Shown: positions 35,180 through 46,030 of the stretch, piece by piece
How positions within the stretch are numbered: position 1 is the stretch's first letter
Layout: the number at the start of each line of letters is the position of its first letter
Assembly (NCBI GenBank): GCA_964036275.1
Contig: OZ038439.1
Span: 9,422,669-9,486,668 of the forward strand
Length of the DNA stretch: 64,000 nucleotides
Direction of reading: 5' to 3'
Origin: Litoditis marina
Taxonomy: Eukaryota; Nematoda; Chromadorea; Rhabditida; Rhabditidae
Made by a program: the position numbers and the translations under genes
The notes under the pieces: generated by a model
Seen by the model: only the letters and a program-made list of their open reading frames with translations
Told to the model about the DNA's origin: nothing
Databases searched by the model: none

Positions 35180-38100
35180 TTACAACTGATTCGAGCCTCC
35201 CACAATGAATGGTTTCCATCCCTTGTCCTTGGTTAACTGGAACTTGTCGTATTCCTTCCTAGTAGGCGCATCCACAAACTCTGTTCGTATCAGTTGGTCA
35301 TTGACTATGTTCAGGTAGGAATACCCGTAGTTACCGAGAATAGCGGCCGTGAATGGCTCGTGCACACTTTGAGCGGGACCCGCGTGCGAATGACAGCCCT
35401 GAAATACTCATTGTTATAATCAGAATATGTGGGATATTGTAGTTCTCATGGTGTGCTGTGTTTTGTGTGTGAACAGAGTTTTATAAAGTTTTATAATAGG
35501 TAAGCTCTATGAATGATTGTCGTGAATAATCATAAATAAGCGTTATCACGGTATTCGCTTGTCAGCGCTGGAAAGTATTTATCACGAGGTCTTTTTGAAG
35601 TTTCTACTTTCTGCTGGGTTCAGATTGTACGTATATGTTTGAATTAAGTACATCTAGTGGTGACATTACGAAATGTTGGTGATGAAACGGTTATCAAAAT
35701 ACTATACAGCAAACAGAAACATTACATTTCCGTTTTTTTTTTTGAGGTGCGAACTATTATTGATCTTGAAGACAAATTATTACTGGGACATTTCATCAAC
35801 TAAAAATAACTTAATAAATACTCACCGCCGCTCCCGTCAATGTATACACCGGCGTCTGTGCATTGTGGAATGCCTGGGGGTCTTTTTGTTGGTAAACAAC
35901 ACTCTTGTAAACAGGGTAGTTTCTCTCGTACGTGTGTTTGTGACCCCAGAACACCATGTCCACGCCACCACTGTTCAGTAGGGGCTCCAGGGCAGGGTAA
36001 CCGGGTTCTCCGTTACGAGTCTGAAATGGATATTAACATTGTATTTTGGTATTTAAGTCTACAAAATACGACCTGGTAGTTAGAACAGTTGTTTTTATAC
36101 AAATACTGGAAAGGGGCTGGGGCAAAGAAAATGTATCCTCAGAACAGGTTACTAACTCGTTATGAAAGGTTATTGATCATTATTCATCGGAATTTATGAA
36201 CAATCATAGACAATGATGTGTTTATATGTTTTACATAAGAAAATCACGTGAATTGCTCGTGATTTTCACGTGAAGTTCTCCTGTTTCGACGTGATTGTCA
36301 CGTACCATGAAATTCTCCCGTTTGCTGCATCCTCCCGAGATGGTGGTCGCACAATACATCGGTCTATGCATGAACAGAACCGTCCATCTGGCTGTATTCT
36401 GGAAATAACAAGTTTCATACGTTTTTCAACGTGTTATCAGTAAAGAAGGACTATTATGTGATCCAACTCAAACGCTTCAGTCCTTTAAACTGCAGTACAT
36501 TTTTCAATTGCAGTTTAAAGGACCGATGCGTCGTTATTGGTCACATGATCGTCCTACTCTAAAGAAAAACTATCGAATGTTTGTTTTATCCCGTTGGTCA
36601 AAAAATAAATAGAATAGCCGACCAGAAAACCCAAGTTAATGTGTACGTTTCTGTGTGAAGCATCAAAGTTCAGATTCAAGCTAGTTCTTATTAGTTGTTC
36701 AACTGTAGGAGCCCAAGTAGAGCTGCAAAAGACTATAACTGAGCGTGGGGCTGAAGTACATTGTTTTATTTCGGCGTACTACTACAATTTCCTTACTCTA
36801 TGTAATTATCACATTCAATCAGTCACATCCAAAAACCCTCGTGTTTTTATAACTCACACGAGGCACGAGTATACTGTTAGTCAATAACACAGCCTACGCC
36901 TACGGACAGGAGGACACCAACAACGATCGTATCACCATCGAGTGGACCAACACCCCCGATGGAGCTGCCAAGCAGTTCCGCAGGGAATGGTTCCAGGGGG
37001 ACGGAATGGTCCGCAGAAAGAACCTCCCCATCGAGTACACAGTTACGTGAAACATGTTACACAACAGAACTCAGAAACGTGCAACGACAAAGTGCACGAG
37101 TCCTCATTAAAATTATTATTTTACGAGACTGTTCAATTTTATTCTAGTATAGTATTTACAGGTTTCTATCTTTATTTTGAATAGTTTGTTCTGTTAACCT
37201 CTCGTAGATCCTCTTCCAGCCATTGGTATTGAATCTGTGCCTCGGTGGACATGTTGAACCCGTAATACTCGGTACTTATTCCGACGAAATGCGTGTTGCC
37301 GATTGTCATACTGCAAGAAATATATATTCAAGTTACCGGAAACAAATGGAAAAATCTGATGAAGATCTGGTTTTTATTCAATTTTTGAATTAACTTTGTT
37401 TTATCACGAGTTTTCCGCTGGTATTCGATTTTTAATAATATGCTTTTCGACTGACGTGTTTGGGTATTGGCAAATGTCCACTCTCATTTCAAATCCGACC
37501 CTTTTTTTACAGATTCAGGAACAAAATGAAATCAAACTACAAACACCAAAGTATGGAAAGTATACCTCCAGAACTGATTGTCGTCCAGTCTTCCGTTTTC
37601 AGGCATTGTGAATCTGTTTTCGAAGTGGTTGAAGTTTTGCGCGGCTTCGTGATTTCCGGCTATCACCTGAATTTTTTTATTTTTAAAGTTTCTTAATGTT
37701 TTCTCTAATGAAATTTGTTTTTGAAGAACCTTCTACCCACTTCTGTAGCTAATAAAGTGTACATTGGTATGACTATACTCACCATGTATGGCACCCGTGA
37801 CGATATAGGTTCGACCGCGTTCATGAAATCATCTCCCTGGTCACCATTATTATCGTCTAAGTCGTAGGCTATGTCACCTGAAGACATCGGGGAAAATTGA
37901 TATTTTGATACCCTAATCACCTTTCAATGTTGTAAAGGTTTTGTTTTTAAACCATTGTTCATTTGTCAACTTATAGAATTGTTTCAACGATAACTTGGAT
38001 TCGGTTCGCAAAAGATAGTCCAAATCCAAATTATGTTCGTATCTAGATACGAGATGAATGAAGTTTGTCCAAGGTTTTTGATCTAGGATGATCTAGGGCA

Positions 38101-39599
38101 ACGTGACAGAGTTTCAAGAGTTTATCAAACACCCCAGTTACTCTGAGCTCAGAAGTCTGTGACAAACGCATATTGTACGCAACAAAACTAACCAATATGG
38201 AACACGATGTCAAATTCATCATTATGTGTGGCATTTAGTAGTGCATTCAAAGCATATCCGTGTTTCAGGGAAAAGTCCCCGAAAATTGCGGCCCGCAACT
38301 CCTTTTTCGGGTCGATTGCCAGGAATGTGAAAACAGACGACATCTCATCGGAACTTCCCACCGAGTAGTCTGAACAAAAATCATATTTTTCGAGATCTTT
38401 ATCTTTTTTACTTTCAAACACACTCAGGAAAGATAGTGAAATTGCGTTATTCTCTAAATTGTATTTGCATAGGAAAGACTGAATGGGAACTTGGCTGAGA
38501 AGTATTACACATTTTCAGTAAACAGGATACTAATCATAAACATTTGTGTGCTCCTATGCAAAAAAACAGAGATGTGAAATAAGTGTAAACATAGAGGAAC
38601 AAAGTATGAACTTACAGTATCTCTGTCCCGGCTCGAGCGAATCCATGACAGCTCGATACGTGTAGCGAGTCTTGTGTTTGTCTCCCTGGTCCTCCCAACC
38701 TGGAAGAATAAAGTTCCATCAAATTTTAATGATAACTTGAACGTAGTTGTGATCAAATATTTTCCGTTTTAAATACACCCTGGCACGTTGACAGTTCTCA
38801 ACTCTTACAGTGTGAACACTATAGAATGATAACATAATAATTGTTTGCCTTTCAAAACTTTATGCACTTCGAATAACTCATTGGCCATTTAATTAAACGA
38901 AAAACTGTGCATCCAAACCAAATAATACTTCAGTATGAGAAAATAATGAACTTTTTTGGAAACAAAATAATCGAAAAAAAACTTTTTCCAAAACCAACCA
39001 GTAGTAGTAGCTGGTGCAGTTCTGCTCAACTCAGTCGGGCTCGAACCATACATTACGAACGGACGGGTGCGGTCGTCTACTCAAACGAAACATTGAACCA
39101 ATGATCTGATTTACTCAACTCTCTATTGTTTTCAAAGTGTTTTTACGTTACTTTTTTCTCAAAGTTGGAAGAATTATTTAAAGTCTGCCTGAAACTTTTT
39201 GACACACCATTTGACTTTTTTTGTCACTACTTTTGTTCAGTTTTGACGTGCTCCATGAAATAAGGCGAACATGGTTGTTGACTAGCACTATGAGAGCTAA
39301 ACAACGATCGGATTATCAGTAAATTGAAAATTTTACGGCTGTTAAATTCCAACCCGGTTCGTAACTATTCCGAAAACACTCCGAATTTTCGAAAATCTCG
39401 AATCTCGCAATGAACTCGAAACTTATTTTTTGATTTTTCAACTCGATTAACAAAAATAACATAAAGACTGACAGTGATGCTGCGTGAGCCAGGTTACTGT
39501 CATTTGCGAAGGAACCCCATGGTAGCTGAGATGCACTTGTTGCACTTTGTTACACAGAGAAAAATGAAGGACGCCGGCAAATAGAAACAATAGGAACAT
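35180..39599 (-). CDS. Purple acid phosphatase, secreted (10 exons)
   Basis: Binuclear-metal phosphoesterase releasing phosphate from organic esters at acid pH; secreted or lysosomal. Exons, in gene order: 39599-39473, 39079-38999, 38699-38616, 38369-38193, 37877-37783, 37666-37566, 37310-37199, 36398-36306, 36020-35826, 35398-35180. Total 1,284 bp, 427 aa, close to other animal plant-like PAPs. A hydrophobic signal peptide occupies residues 1-16. An N-terminal fibronectin-like domain (QVHLSY...VTW, MYG) precedes the metallophosphatase domain. All metal ligands are visible: D129 (GDFS), D158 and Y161 (GDIAYD), N193 (GNHE), H270 (FMHRP), H317 and H319 (GHKHTYER). All junctions are phase-consistent. 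The second-exon acceptor (CGTTTGAG) is weak. The start was chosen from the signal peptide and an AG four bases upstream. Unrelated repeats sit in its introns. Confidence 0.95.
36447..36555. mobile_element. Palindromic MITE family A, copy 1 (phosphatase intron)
   Basis: Short foldback element: AGGACTATTATGTGATCC at one end mirrors GGTCACATGATCGTCCT at the other, with an inner palindrome around CCTTTAAACTGCA. It shares ends and core with 39,691-39,845 and 53,840-53,953. Confidence 0.85.
36882..37047 (+). pseudogene. GC-rich coding-like fragment on the opposite strand of a phosphatase intron
   Basis: About 165 bases with an open frame from the GTC at about 36,882 to a TGA at 37,048. Base composition and codons (AAC, ACC, TAC, ATC, CAG, AAG, CGC, GGA) are those of a highly expressed gene and unlike the AT-rich surroundings. 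The predicted peptide is hydrophilic, with segments such as [13 protein letters not shown] and RKNLPIEY. I do not recognise the family. It lacks a start codon; the bases before it end in TTAG, so it could begin at an acceptor. It looks like a captured or retrocopied fragment of a strongly expressed gene rather than a working gene. Confidence 0.55.
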
Positions 39600-39602
39600 T
39601 TC

Positions 39603-39604
39603 CT
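39603..39604 (-). promoter_or_regulatory. Acceptor AG just upstream of the phosphatase start
   Basis: The gene strand reads GATCATTTCAG, GAA, ATG. TTTCAG three bases before a signal-peptide start codon is the arrangement expected for trans-splicing of a spliced leader. Confidence 0.55.
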
Positions 39605-39690
39605 GAAATGATCAAACTACAAATGTTTTACCTTAGCCAGTGGTGTAGATGCGAAATACACAATTTGACCTAACTTTTAGATCTTGAAGA

Positions 39691-39845
39691 AGGACGATTA
39701 TGTGGTCCAATCGCAAAGGTTCAGTCCTTTAAACTGCAATACATTTTTCAATTGTAGTTTAAAGGACCGTTGACACGAGATTGGTCCACATAATCGTCCT
39801 TCTTTAAAGGACTGAAGCGTTGCGATTGGTCCACATAATCGTCCT
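39691..39845. mobile_element. Palindromic MITE family A, copy 2, with a third arm
   Basis: AGGACGATTATGTGGTCCAA at 39,691 is mirrored at 39,781-39,800, giving a 110-bp foldback like copy 1. A further 45 bp (39,801-39,845) repeats the right arm once more, so the element has three arms. The right side ends in CTTTAAG. Confidence 0.85.
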
Positions 39846-40625
39846 ACTTTAAGAGTGAGGAATCGAACTATCAATGAAGAAATAGCCATTGTCAAGCGAA
39901 CCTTCATGAAATTTGACTGAATCGTCTGTACTCAGTACAAGGAAATAGGTAAAAGTATAGAGATCACAAGAATACCTATAGCTAGGATCAAAAGATGTAC
40001 AGCCCAAGGTTAAACAGCGGGCCAGCAGTGAACAGTGGTGCAACTATATATCACCGTGGGCCTTATCAGAAAAAAAGCGTCGAAAGATTCGAAAGGCACA
40101 GTTATTTCACGGACATTTAGTAAGAAGTCGACGTGAGACGATCTTTTACAGGGAAATTCACTGGGTACAGGAATTGCAACGTTCATATTGCACGAGATGT
40201 TCACGTGCAACTTAAAATTAGGAACTAACAAGAAGTCAGTTCAATAGTTCGATCAACGCTGTCTTCACATTTTAATATTACGTGCAAAACGTCATTCTGT
40301 GTTTTTTCTCGAAAACTGGCATAATACTGTTTAACGTGCAGCTTGAACGTGAAACTTAAAATGCGTTATTTCGATATTGCTTTTTATGTTTTGCATATCG
40401 ACTAAAAAATTGAGCGTTGTTTGGTTTTTTAGCAGTCTATAATCGACGAAAAACTTGAATAGTATTTTCTGCTTATTAGCACACTTACATGGAAAAGGTT
40501 GAAATATAGTAGTAGCAAAGTTGAAGGTCTGGAAGTCATACTGTAGAAGGCCATTAGTGCGTGAAATACCAGTTGAACCAGTTAAACCAGTTATGTGCTG
40601 AACATGCATTCCATACAGTCCACCT

Positions 40626-41180
40626 TTAAAGGCAGAGATCCACGCCAGCATCGAAATTGAGATTAGGTCCCTTTCCGGTTCTACTTGGGTAGTTACTACC
40701 AGATAATGAGTGAAAAAAGGGAACATTAAAATTTACTTGATGAAATTTATTTTTGAACTTCATCGGGTTTCATCGGAAATCAGGCGGTACCTCTGCGTAT
40801 ATGCGCACCTACCGTAACGCAATTAGAGGTGGCGAACTTGAGGGGTGTCCTAATCATTGTATTTGTGTTTATTTCAAGTTTATGATAATGTTTGAAATTT
40901 TGAATAAAAACAGAGAAAATAATTACCTACAAAGAAATAATTTGAGTGTTATTTATTTAACACGGTTGAATATACAACCGCGGCCTAACAGGTAACACGT
41001 CCGCGGAACTGCGCGGTACTACCGCGGACCTGCAGGTTGAGAAATTCGAACATTCGCTAACAAACTTACTGTAAAACTTGGGATATTCTTTTTCTTCCTA
41101 CTATAGATATTCGAAACTGATAAAAATGAGTCATTTATAGGCGATTCAATTTAAATGCTGGCGTGGATATCTGCCTTTAA
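40626..41180. mobile_element. TTAA-flanked non-autonomous DNA element (555 bp)
   Basis: TTAA followed by 22-bp inverted repeats, AGGCAGAKATCCACGCCAGC plus two bases (40,630-40,651 and 41,155-41,176), with one mismatch. The interior codes for nothing recognisable. A lone TTTAAAGGCACCACTG end occurs at about 41,363. This is a second TTAA family, distinct from 34,284 and 54,465. Confidence 0.8.
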
Positions 41181-42291
41181 AGGCAGTTAGTAGGTCATCT
41201 TGCTTTTTGAGTCGTACTATCTTTCAATTACTGTAGTAAATGATCATAGTCAAAATAATCGTGCACTTAAATTTTCAAAAATATGAAACGTTCGCCAACA
41301 AGCCAGAAAACGCTATTGAAAACTTCAAAAAAGCCGCTGGACTGTCATTTCATTCAGTCTACCTTTAAAGGCACCACTGTTCAGACATTTGTGAGAACTA
41401 CTGTCTATTTGACCGTCAAACCGCAGTTCTTTAAAATCGAATATCATCAATCAAAAGGACGCTTCACGATTTGCGTCGATTCTCAGAGAACGCGGAACTA
41501 AACTTTTAAACATGAACGTAAATCACAGCAGCATAAATTTTGTGGTACCAGGAATAAGTCATTCAAAATTTAAAGTCATTAATTCACTTTTAGTAAGGAT
41601 TTGGAAAGTACGAAATTTTTCGAAAACTTGATTTCTGATTCTCCTCTGTTTCTGTACTTAATGACTTTCACTTTCAAAGGACTTTTACTTTCAGTCTATC
41701 TGAACAGAAACTATCCTTCAACTCTGCTTCTACTAAAATTGAGCTGTAGCTGTAAAACTGAAGATCTTAAGAAGATGAGTTATAAGTAAAACTGATTAGA
41801 TTTCGGATGAATGTTCGAGTTATGTTTCAAGAGTGTTGTCTATAAGTTTGTGGGTATAAGTTAACATTACTGTGATTCAACTGGAATATCGAAACAAATT
41901 TAAACATTTAAGGTTAGGCTTGTTTTGAACGTGTCAGCTTCGGATACAGGAGAGAGAGATTGAAAGAAGTCTAGTATAACAGAACTGAAAAGTGGTCGAC
42001 AAATAAAATCGATGTAGTCAACAAATTATTTCAAAGAGGAAAACAAAGTGGCCATATTTTACGATTGAACTTCTGATATACTTGTTTTCCGTTGAGAAAT
42101 TGGTGGGTAAACACACATTTTGATTGTAAAAGGGGATAAGAGAGAAACATAGAAAGGAAGAAAAAACAGAGATAGAGGAAGGGAGAAAGATAGGGAAAGA
42201 GGAAGAGAAGTATGGAGACAGATATAGAGAGAAAATCAACTGAAGATTTGAAGTGTAGCATAACAAAAACAGACACGAGAAAAAAATGAAT

Positions 42292-43926
42292 TTATTGTAT
42301 TTCCTGTATTTTCTTCAGTGTTGTCACGAGTCCGCAAATGTCTCTCTTCTCCAAAAGTTCGTTCGGCGAGAATAGATCGTCTTCCCTGAAAAGTGTGTTT
42401 TTAGTTTGGAAAAAGGTTTTCGCTGAACTCGTTAATTGAACCAAAATCAAACGGCATGATTTCAGGAGGATAGGCTCAACTGATGAGGAACCAACTATCT
42501 GGAAACAACACCAAAATTGCCTTGAATAAAGGTTGAAACGAAACATGATTCCTATTCAAAACGTATTTATGACACACAACATGTTTTATTCAAATGAAAT
42601 AACACTTTTTGAATAAGTGGAAAGGAACTATTGTATGAAGTATGAAGCTCAAATAGTTTTCAGTACTGTTTTGTGGCCGCTTCATTGGCGTTCTCCTAGA
42701 ATAGACTGTTAAAACTGACCCCATTCAAGTTGTACTTTGCTCTTCCAACAAACCCTATGTTTCGAACACTGCTCAAGTTGCATTGGGATCAAACTACAAA
42801 CATCTGTAGACGGCAACATGACGTCACAAAACTTGTATAGCTATATTTGTACCACGTGCAGTTCACGTAAAAACTCACGTGAGTCCAAATCGTTTACAGC
42901 TCTCAAGGAAATTTGTAACGTTGTCAGTGGCAGAAAACAGGGATGGCTTGTCGTTGATGGGTCGAATTAGGCTCCGCCCACTCAGACGCTCCAGAAATCT
43001 GAATATCAGGGAGTAAACTTGAATTCGAATACATTTATGTTTTTTTTCACATTTTACCTGGTACTCACGTAGAACTAGGAAAAGTGGTAGCCACCTTCTG
43101 GGAAAAGGTTATAATACTCTTACCACTGTTCTTCTTCTTATAGTTATCGATTGATCTCTTCCTCCGTTCATTCCGTTTGACGTGTTATGTAAAATAGAGA
43201 AACAAATAGAAAAACTACATATTCTCTCACCTGCACAGTATCTTCCCGTCGAACAATGTCTCCATGGCCTCCTCTCTCTGTTGTGGGATAGAAACCCCCG
43301 TCACTCGACCGACCCAATTCAGAATATTCTGCTCTTCGACGTCGTTACGACGACCTTGAAGCTGAAAAAAGAGAGATCATATTTTCCTAGCAACTATTCG
43401 TGCACACAGTAACTTTATCAAGCTACAGTTTTCGTTATTCGGATATTCTTGGCCATGGAACCATGCTGGTATACTGCAGATCTCTTTTTCACGCTTATGT
43501 TGTTAAAGCACTGTGGAAACCGCAACAGTTTAATACGAAGTGGAGACACCTTTTGGTATTTTTTGTTTGTTTTGTTTTTCTATTTCTGATCACCGAGCTG
43601 TATACTGGAGGTGATGTTTACGGTTATCTCAATAGTTCTGTATCTCTTTTGAGAGACAACAACGTAATGATGTTACATGCAAAATCACTAACTCCATATT
43701 ATTATTAGGTTAATTATTTGAACTGAATATATGTGTGTCACTTGGACCTTTTACTGAGAAAGTTAGTATAACTATATCTACTACTAATCAATATATTTCC
43801 ACGTACCCACGCCATTCTATAGTTCCTGTTCTGTTTCGATCCATAGGTGAATGCTGATCGCTCCTTATTCGCCGTCAATTCGGGGTATTGTGAGGAACCG
43901 GTGAACTTCTTCCAACCGGCAGCCAT
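42292..43926 (-). CDS. Small single calponin-homology (CH) domain protein (4 exons)
   Basis: Exons, in gene order: 43926-43807, 43361-43231, 42998-42879, 42385-42292; 465 bp, 154 aa. Residues 1-40 form a polar lead-in (MAAGWKKFTGSSQYPEL). The rest is one type-3-like CH domain: EEQNILNWVGRVTG, then LFDGKILCRFLERL, then NVTNFLESCKRFGL, and DLFSPNELLEKRDICGLVTT near the end. Calponins and transgelins of this size bind actin or signalling partners; the calponin repeats are absent. The third exon could use a closer AG at 42,968-42,969, but the one chosen restores the conserved CRFLERL helix. TTTCAG lies one base before the ATG. It is on the same strand as, and about 2 kb downstream of, the unknown gene. 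Confidence 0.9.
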
Positions 43927-43927
43927 G

Positions 43928-43929
43928 CT
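43928..43929 (-). promoter_or_regulatory. Acceptor AG one base before the CH-domain start
   Basis: The gene strand reads GACGTCATTTCAG, C, ATG. Splicing in phase from the upstream gene would shift the frame and meet a stop after about 20 codons, so this is better read as a leader acceptor. Confidence 0.55.
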
Positions 43930-45994
43930 GAAATGACGTCATTGACGCGTCATTGATTATATCGATCAAATTTATCGACTTCTGAATAGAGATACGAGAA
44001 AGTTGATGGTGTGCTGGATTTGTTGATTCAGTAAAAAGCAAACTTGTTACAAAAGAAAAAGCAGTAGTAAATAGAGCAACACAGATTTTCGGAATGAAAA
44101 CCCAAATTTCAGTACAGCACATTGTAAATTTTGTTTCAGTGTCCGTGATTTTTTTCACAGAACTAGAGAATAACTAGTACTTGTGGGAGAATCAGTGAAT
44201 CAGACAAAAATAGACTGGTCTCAAGCACCTATCATACTAACAGTATTCATTATGTGCGCCTATGCGCGAAGGTAAATAATCAATATTTGTTTTCCGGTAT
44301 TGCTCAGCATTCGAGTACTCGTACAGAAAAAGAGCAACGAAGTTTCAACATTATACTAATGTATCAAAAATAGAATAATTCATTACCGACTCTGAACCGT
44401 AGTACGTACGCTAGAACATCAGCGAAATAGAGTATGTTGGAGAAAACGCAGGTTGAAATACAGAGAGCGGCTCAGTAAACCTCGTCTTCACAAGTTCTTA
44501 GCTTCTTTTTCTACCATTATAATAACCTGAAAATCTAAACAATCTAAATGAGAGGAAAGTATCTTAGTAGACCGCACACGGTGTTTATGCTTTCTACGAC
44601 CAAGCTCTGATACTTTCTTCAAACAGACACACGACTGAAAGCTGGCCCCGGAACATTTGCGCATCATCCAGAAAAGTAGGGCATAGTCTTTTCCATTCCT
44701 ACTGAGACTCCTACAGTAGGATTTCAAAACTTCCAAGCCGTTTCGCTCACTTAATTTTGATCGGAGACGTTGAGGATTTCAGAACCTCATTCTCCTTCTC
44801 ACGTCGAGTAAATATACGAGAGCATTTTCCATGAAATACAGTTTAAGCTTCACAACAGCCTTCGAGAAGTTTGTAAGGTTACTGTAGGAGTCTCAGTAGG
44901 ATTGGTGTGAACTGTATTCTTGAAATCACGGTTCAAGTTTTTTTTCCTTTCTCAGAACATTGGGCAAAGATAGTTCGTCAAATTCTGTCAAACAAAATTT
45001 TTCAAATTTTTCGCTAGTCTCGCAGAATTACACGTTGTTTATAAACTCAAGTCATTTTTCAATCGATGAAGTACATCATACAACAAAAAACAGTAATCCA
45101 GGTGTACTTTATAAGGCGATGGATATAGAAAGACAGACAAAGATAAGGTAGATCATACTACAGACTACAGTAATCCCAGTCTAATTCGTAAGACGATGGG
45201 TATAGAATGAGACAATTGTGTGGTAGTTTGAATGCTTCTGCGCGAAGACGAATATATTTGAGTGGAATTGTTTTTGCTTGCAAAAGCAAACAATTCGCCC
45301 ACACGGAGAGAGCAGGCTGAGTCAAGGCAAAAGGACTCATAGTCCCTGCCCAACCGATATTGGTGAAAGAAGACAAGTAATGTACGAGAAATACCGATAA
45401 ATAATGAAATACCATATATAAAAAAACGATAAATGGGTAAAATGTTCGCTATGTCATTCATCAAAAACTAGTTTTCAACTCATCGGTTGAAGATGAACTG
45501 TATATATCGGGGACGTTAATGTTACGTCAACGAACGTGTAAATTGAGCTAGTCCGAATAAGTTTTACCAATAAGTCTCTGAGCTCAGAATTTTATATGAA
45601 GCTATCGACGTTGTTAGAACAACTACGACTTTTTTCTGTTACTACTTTGTTGACATTTGTATTTTTTCAAATAAAAAACGAAATTATTGCAATTTGTTTA
45701 TTGCAAACTATTTGCAATCTCATTTATCGAAGTCTCGATAAAAATTGCACATTGAGAAGGGGAGACACGAGGAGACTGACATCTGGTTACTTTTTCTGAA
45801 ATAAATAAAACTGTTATTTCATAACTAGTCATCTAAATAGTATCATAGTACGTTTTCTCTAATATTTATCCGCTGAGGTACCATCAAGTAACAATAAATT
45901 TAAATAAAAATAGCAACTTTTCGAGCACTGCACTATGGTTTCCTTTTAGATTTTGATGCGTTTCACGGACTAGAAATGTGAACAAGATCCATCT
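43930..45994. other. Intergenic region between unknown gene and CH-domain gene
   Basis: About 2 kb of AT-rich DNA with no supported exon. It contains a foldback element (44,698-44,900). If the unknown gene has further 3' exons they would be here; I could not identify any. Confidence 0.6.
44698..44900. mobile_element. Foldback element with 21-bp perfect inverted ends
   Basis: The 21-bp sequence at 44,698-44,718 (CCTACTGAGACTCCTACAGT and one more base) is the exact reverse complement of 44,880-44,900. About 160 bp lie between. The same word recurs in part at about 58,975 and 49,578, so this is a dispersed family. Confidence 0.75.
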
Positions 45995-46030
45995 TCAAGA
46001 AAACTGAATTGAAAAACTTCCGAAACTAAC

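Larger units (their letters stand above)
39600..42291. other. Intergenic region between phosphatase and CH-domain genes
   Basis: No supported coding exon. It contains palindromic MITE A copy 2 (39,691-39,845), a 555-bp TTAA-flanked element (40,626-41,180), GC-rich palindromic patches at about 40,980-41,035 (CCGCGG repeats) and a purine-rich stretch on the plus strand at 42,120-42,240. Confidence 0.7.

Noticed and set aside
38907..39104. Plus-strand 65-codon frame
   Set aside because: It is the antisense shadow of phosphatase exon 2 (38,999-39,079), whose spliced frame matches the family.
40331..40726. 131-codon minus-strand frame
   Set aside because: It runs across an inverted end of the 40,626-41,180 TTAA element and resembles nothing known.
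42018..42276. Hydrophobic minus-strand frames of about 80 codons
   Set aside because: They come from a purine-rich low-complexity stretch on the plus strand, which translates to Ser/Phe/Leu runs by composition.
43865..44158. 97-codon minus-strand frame overlapping the CH gene's first exon
   Set aside because: It is another frame of that exon. The CH frame joins in phase to three further exons of a complete domain.
45596..45812. 67-codon plus-strand frame followed by AATAAATAAA
   Set aside because: The poly(A)-like signal is suggestive, but there is no upstream exon, promoter or recognisable peptide.
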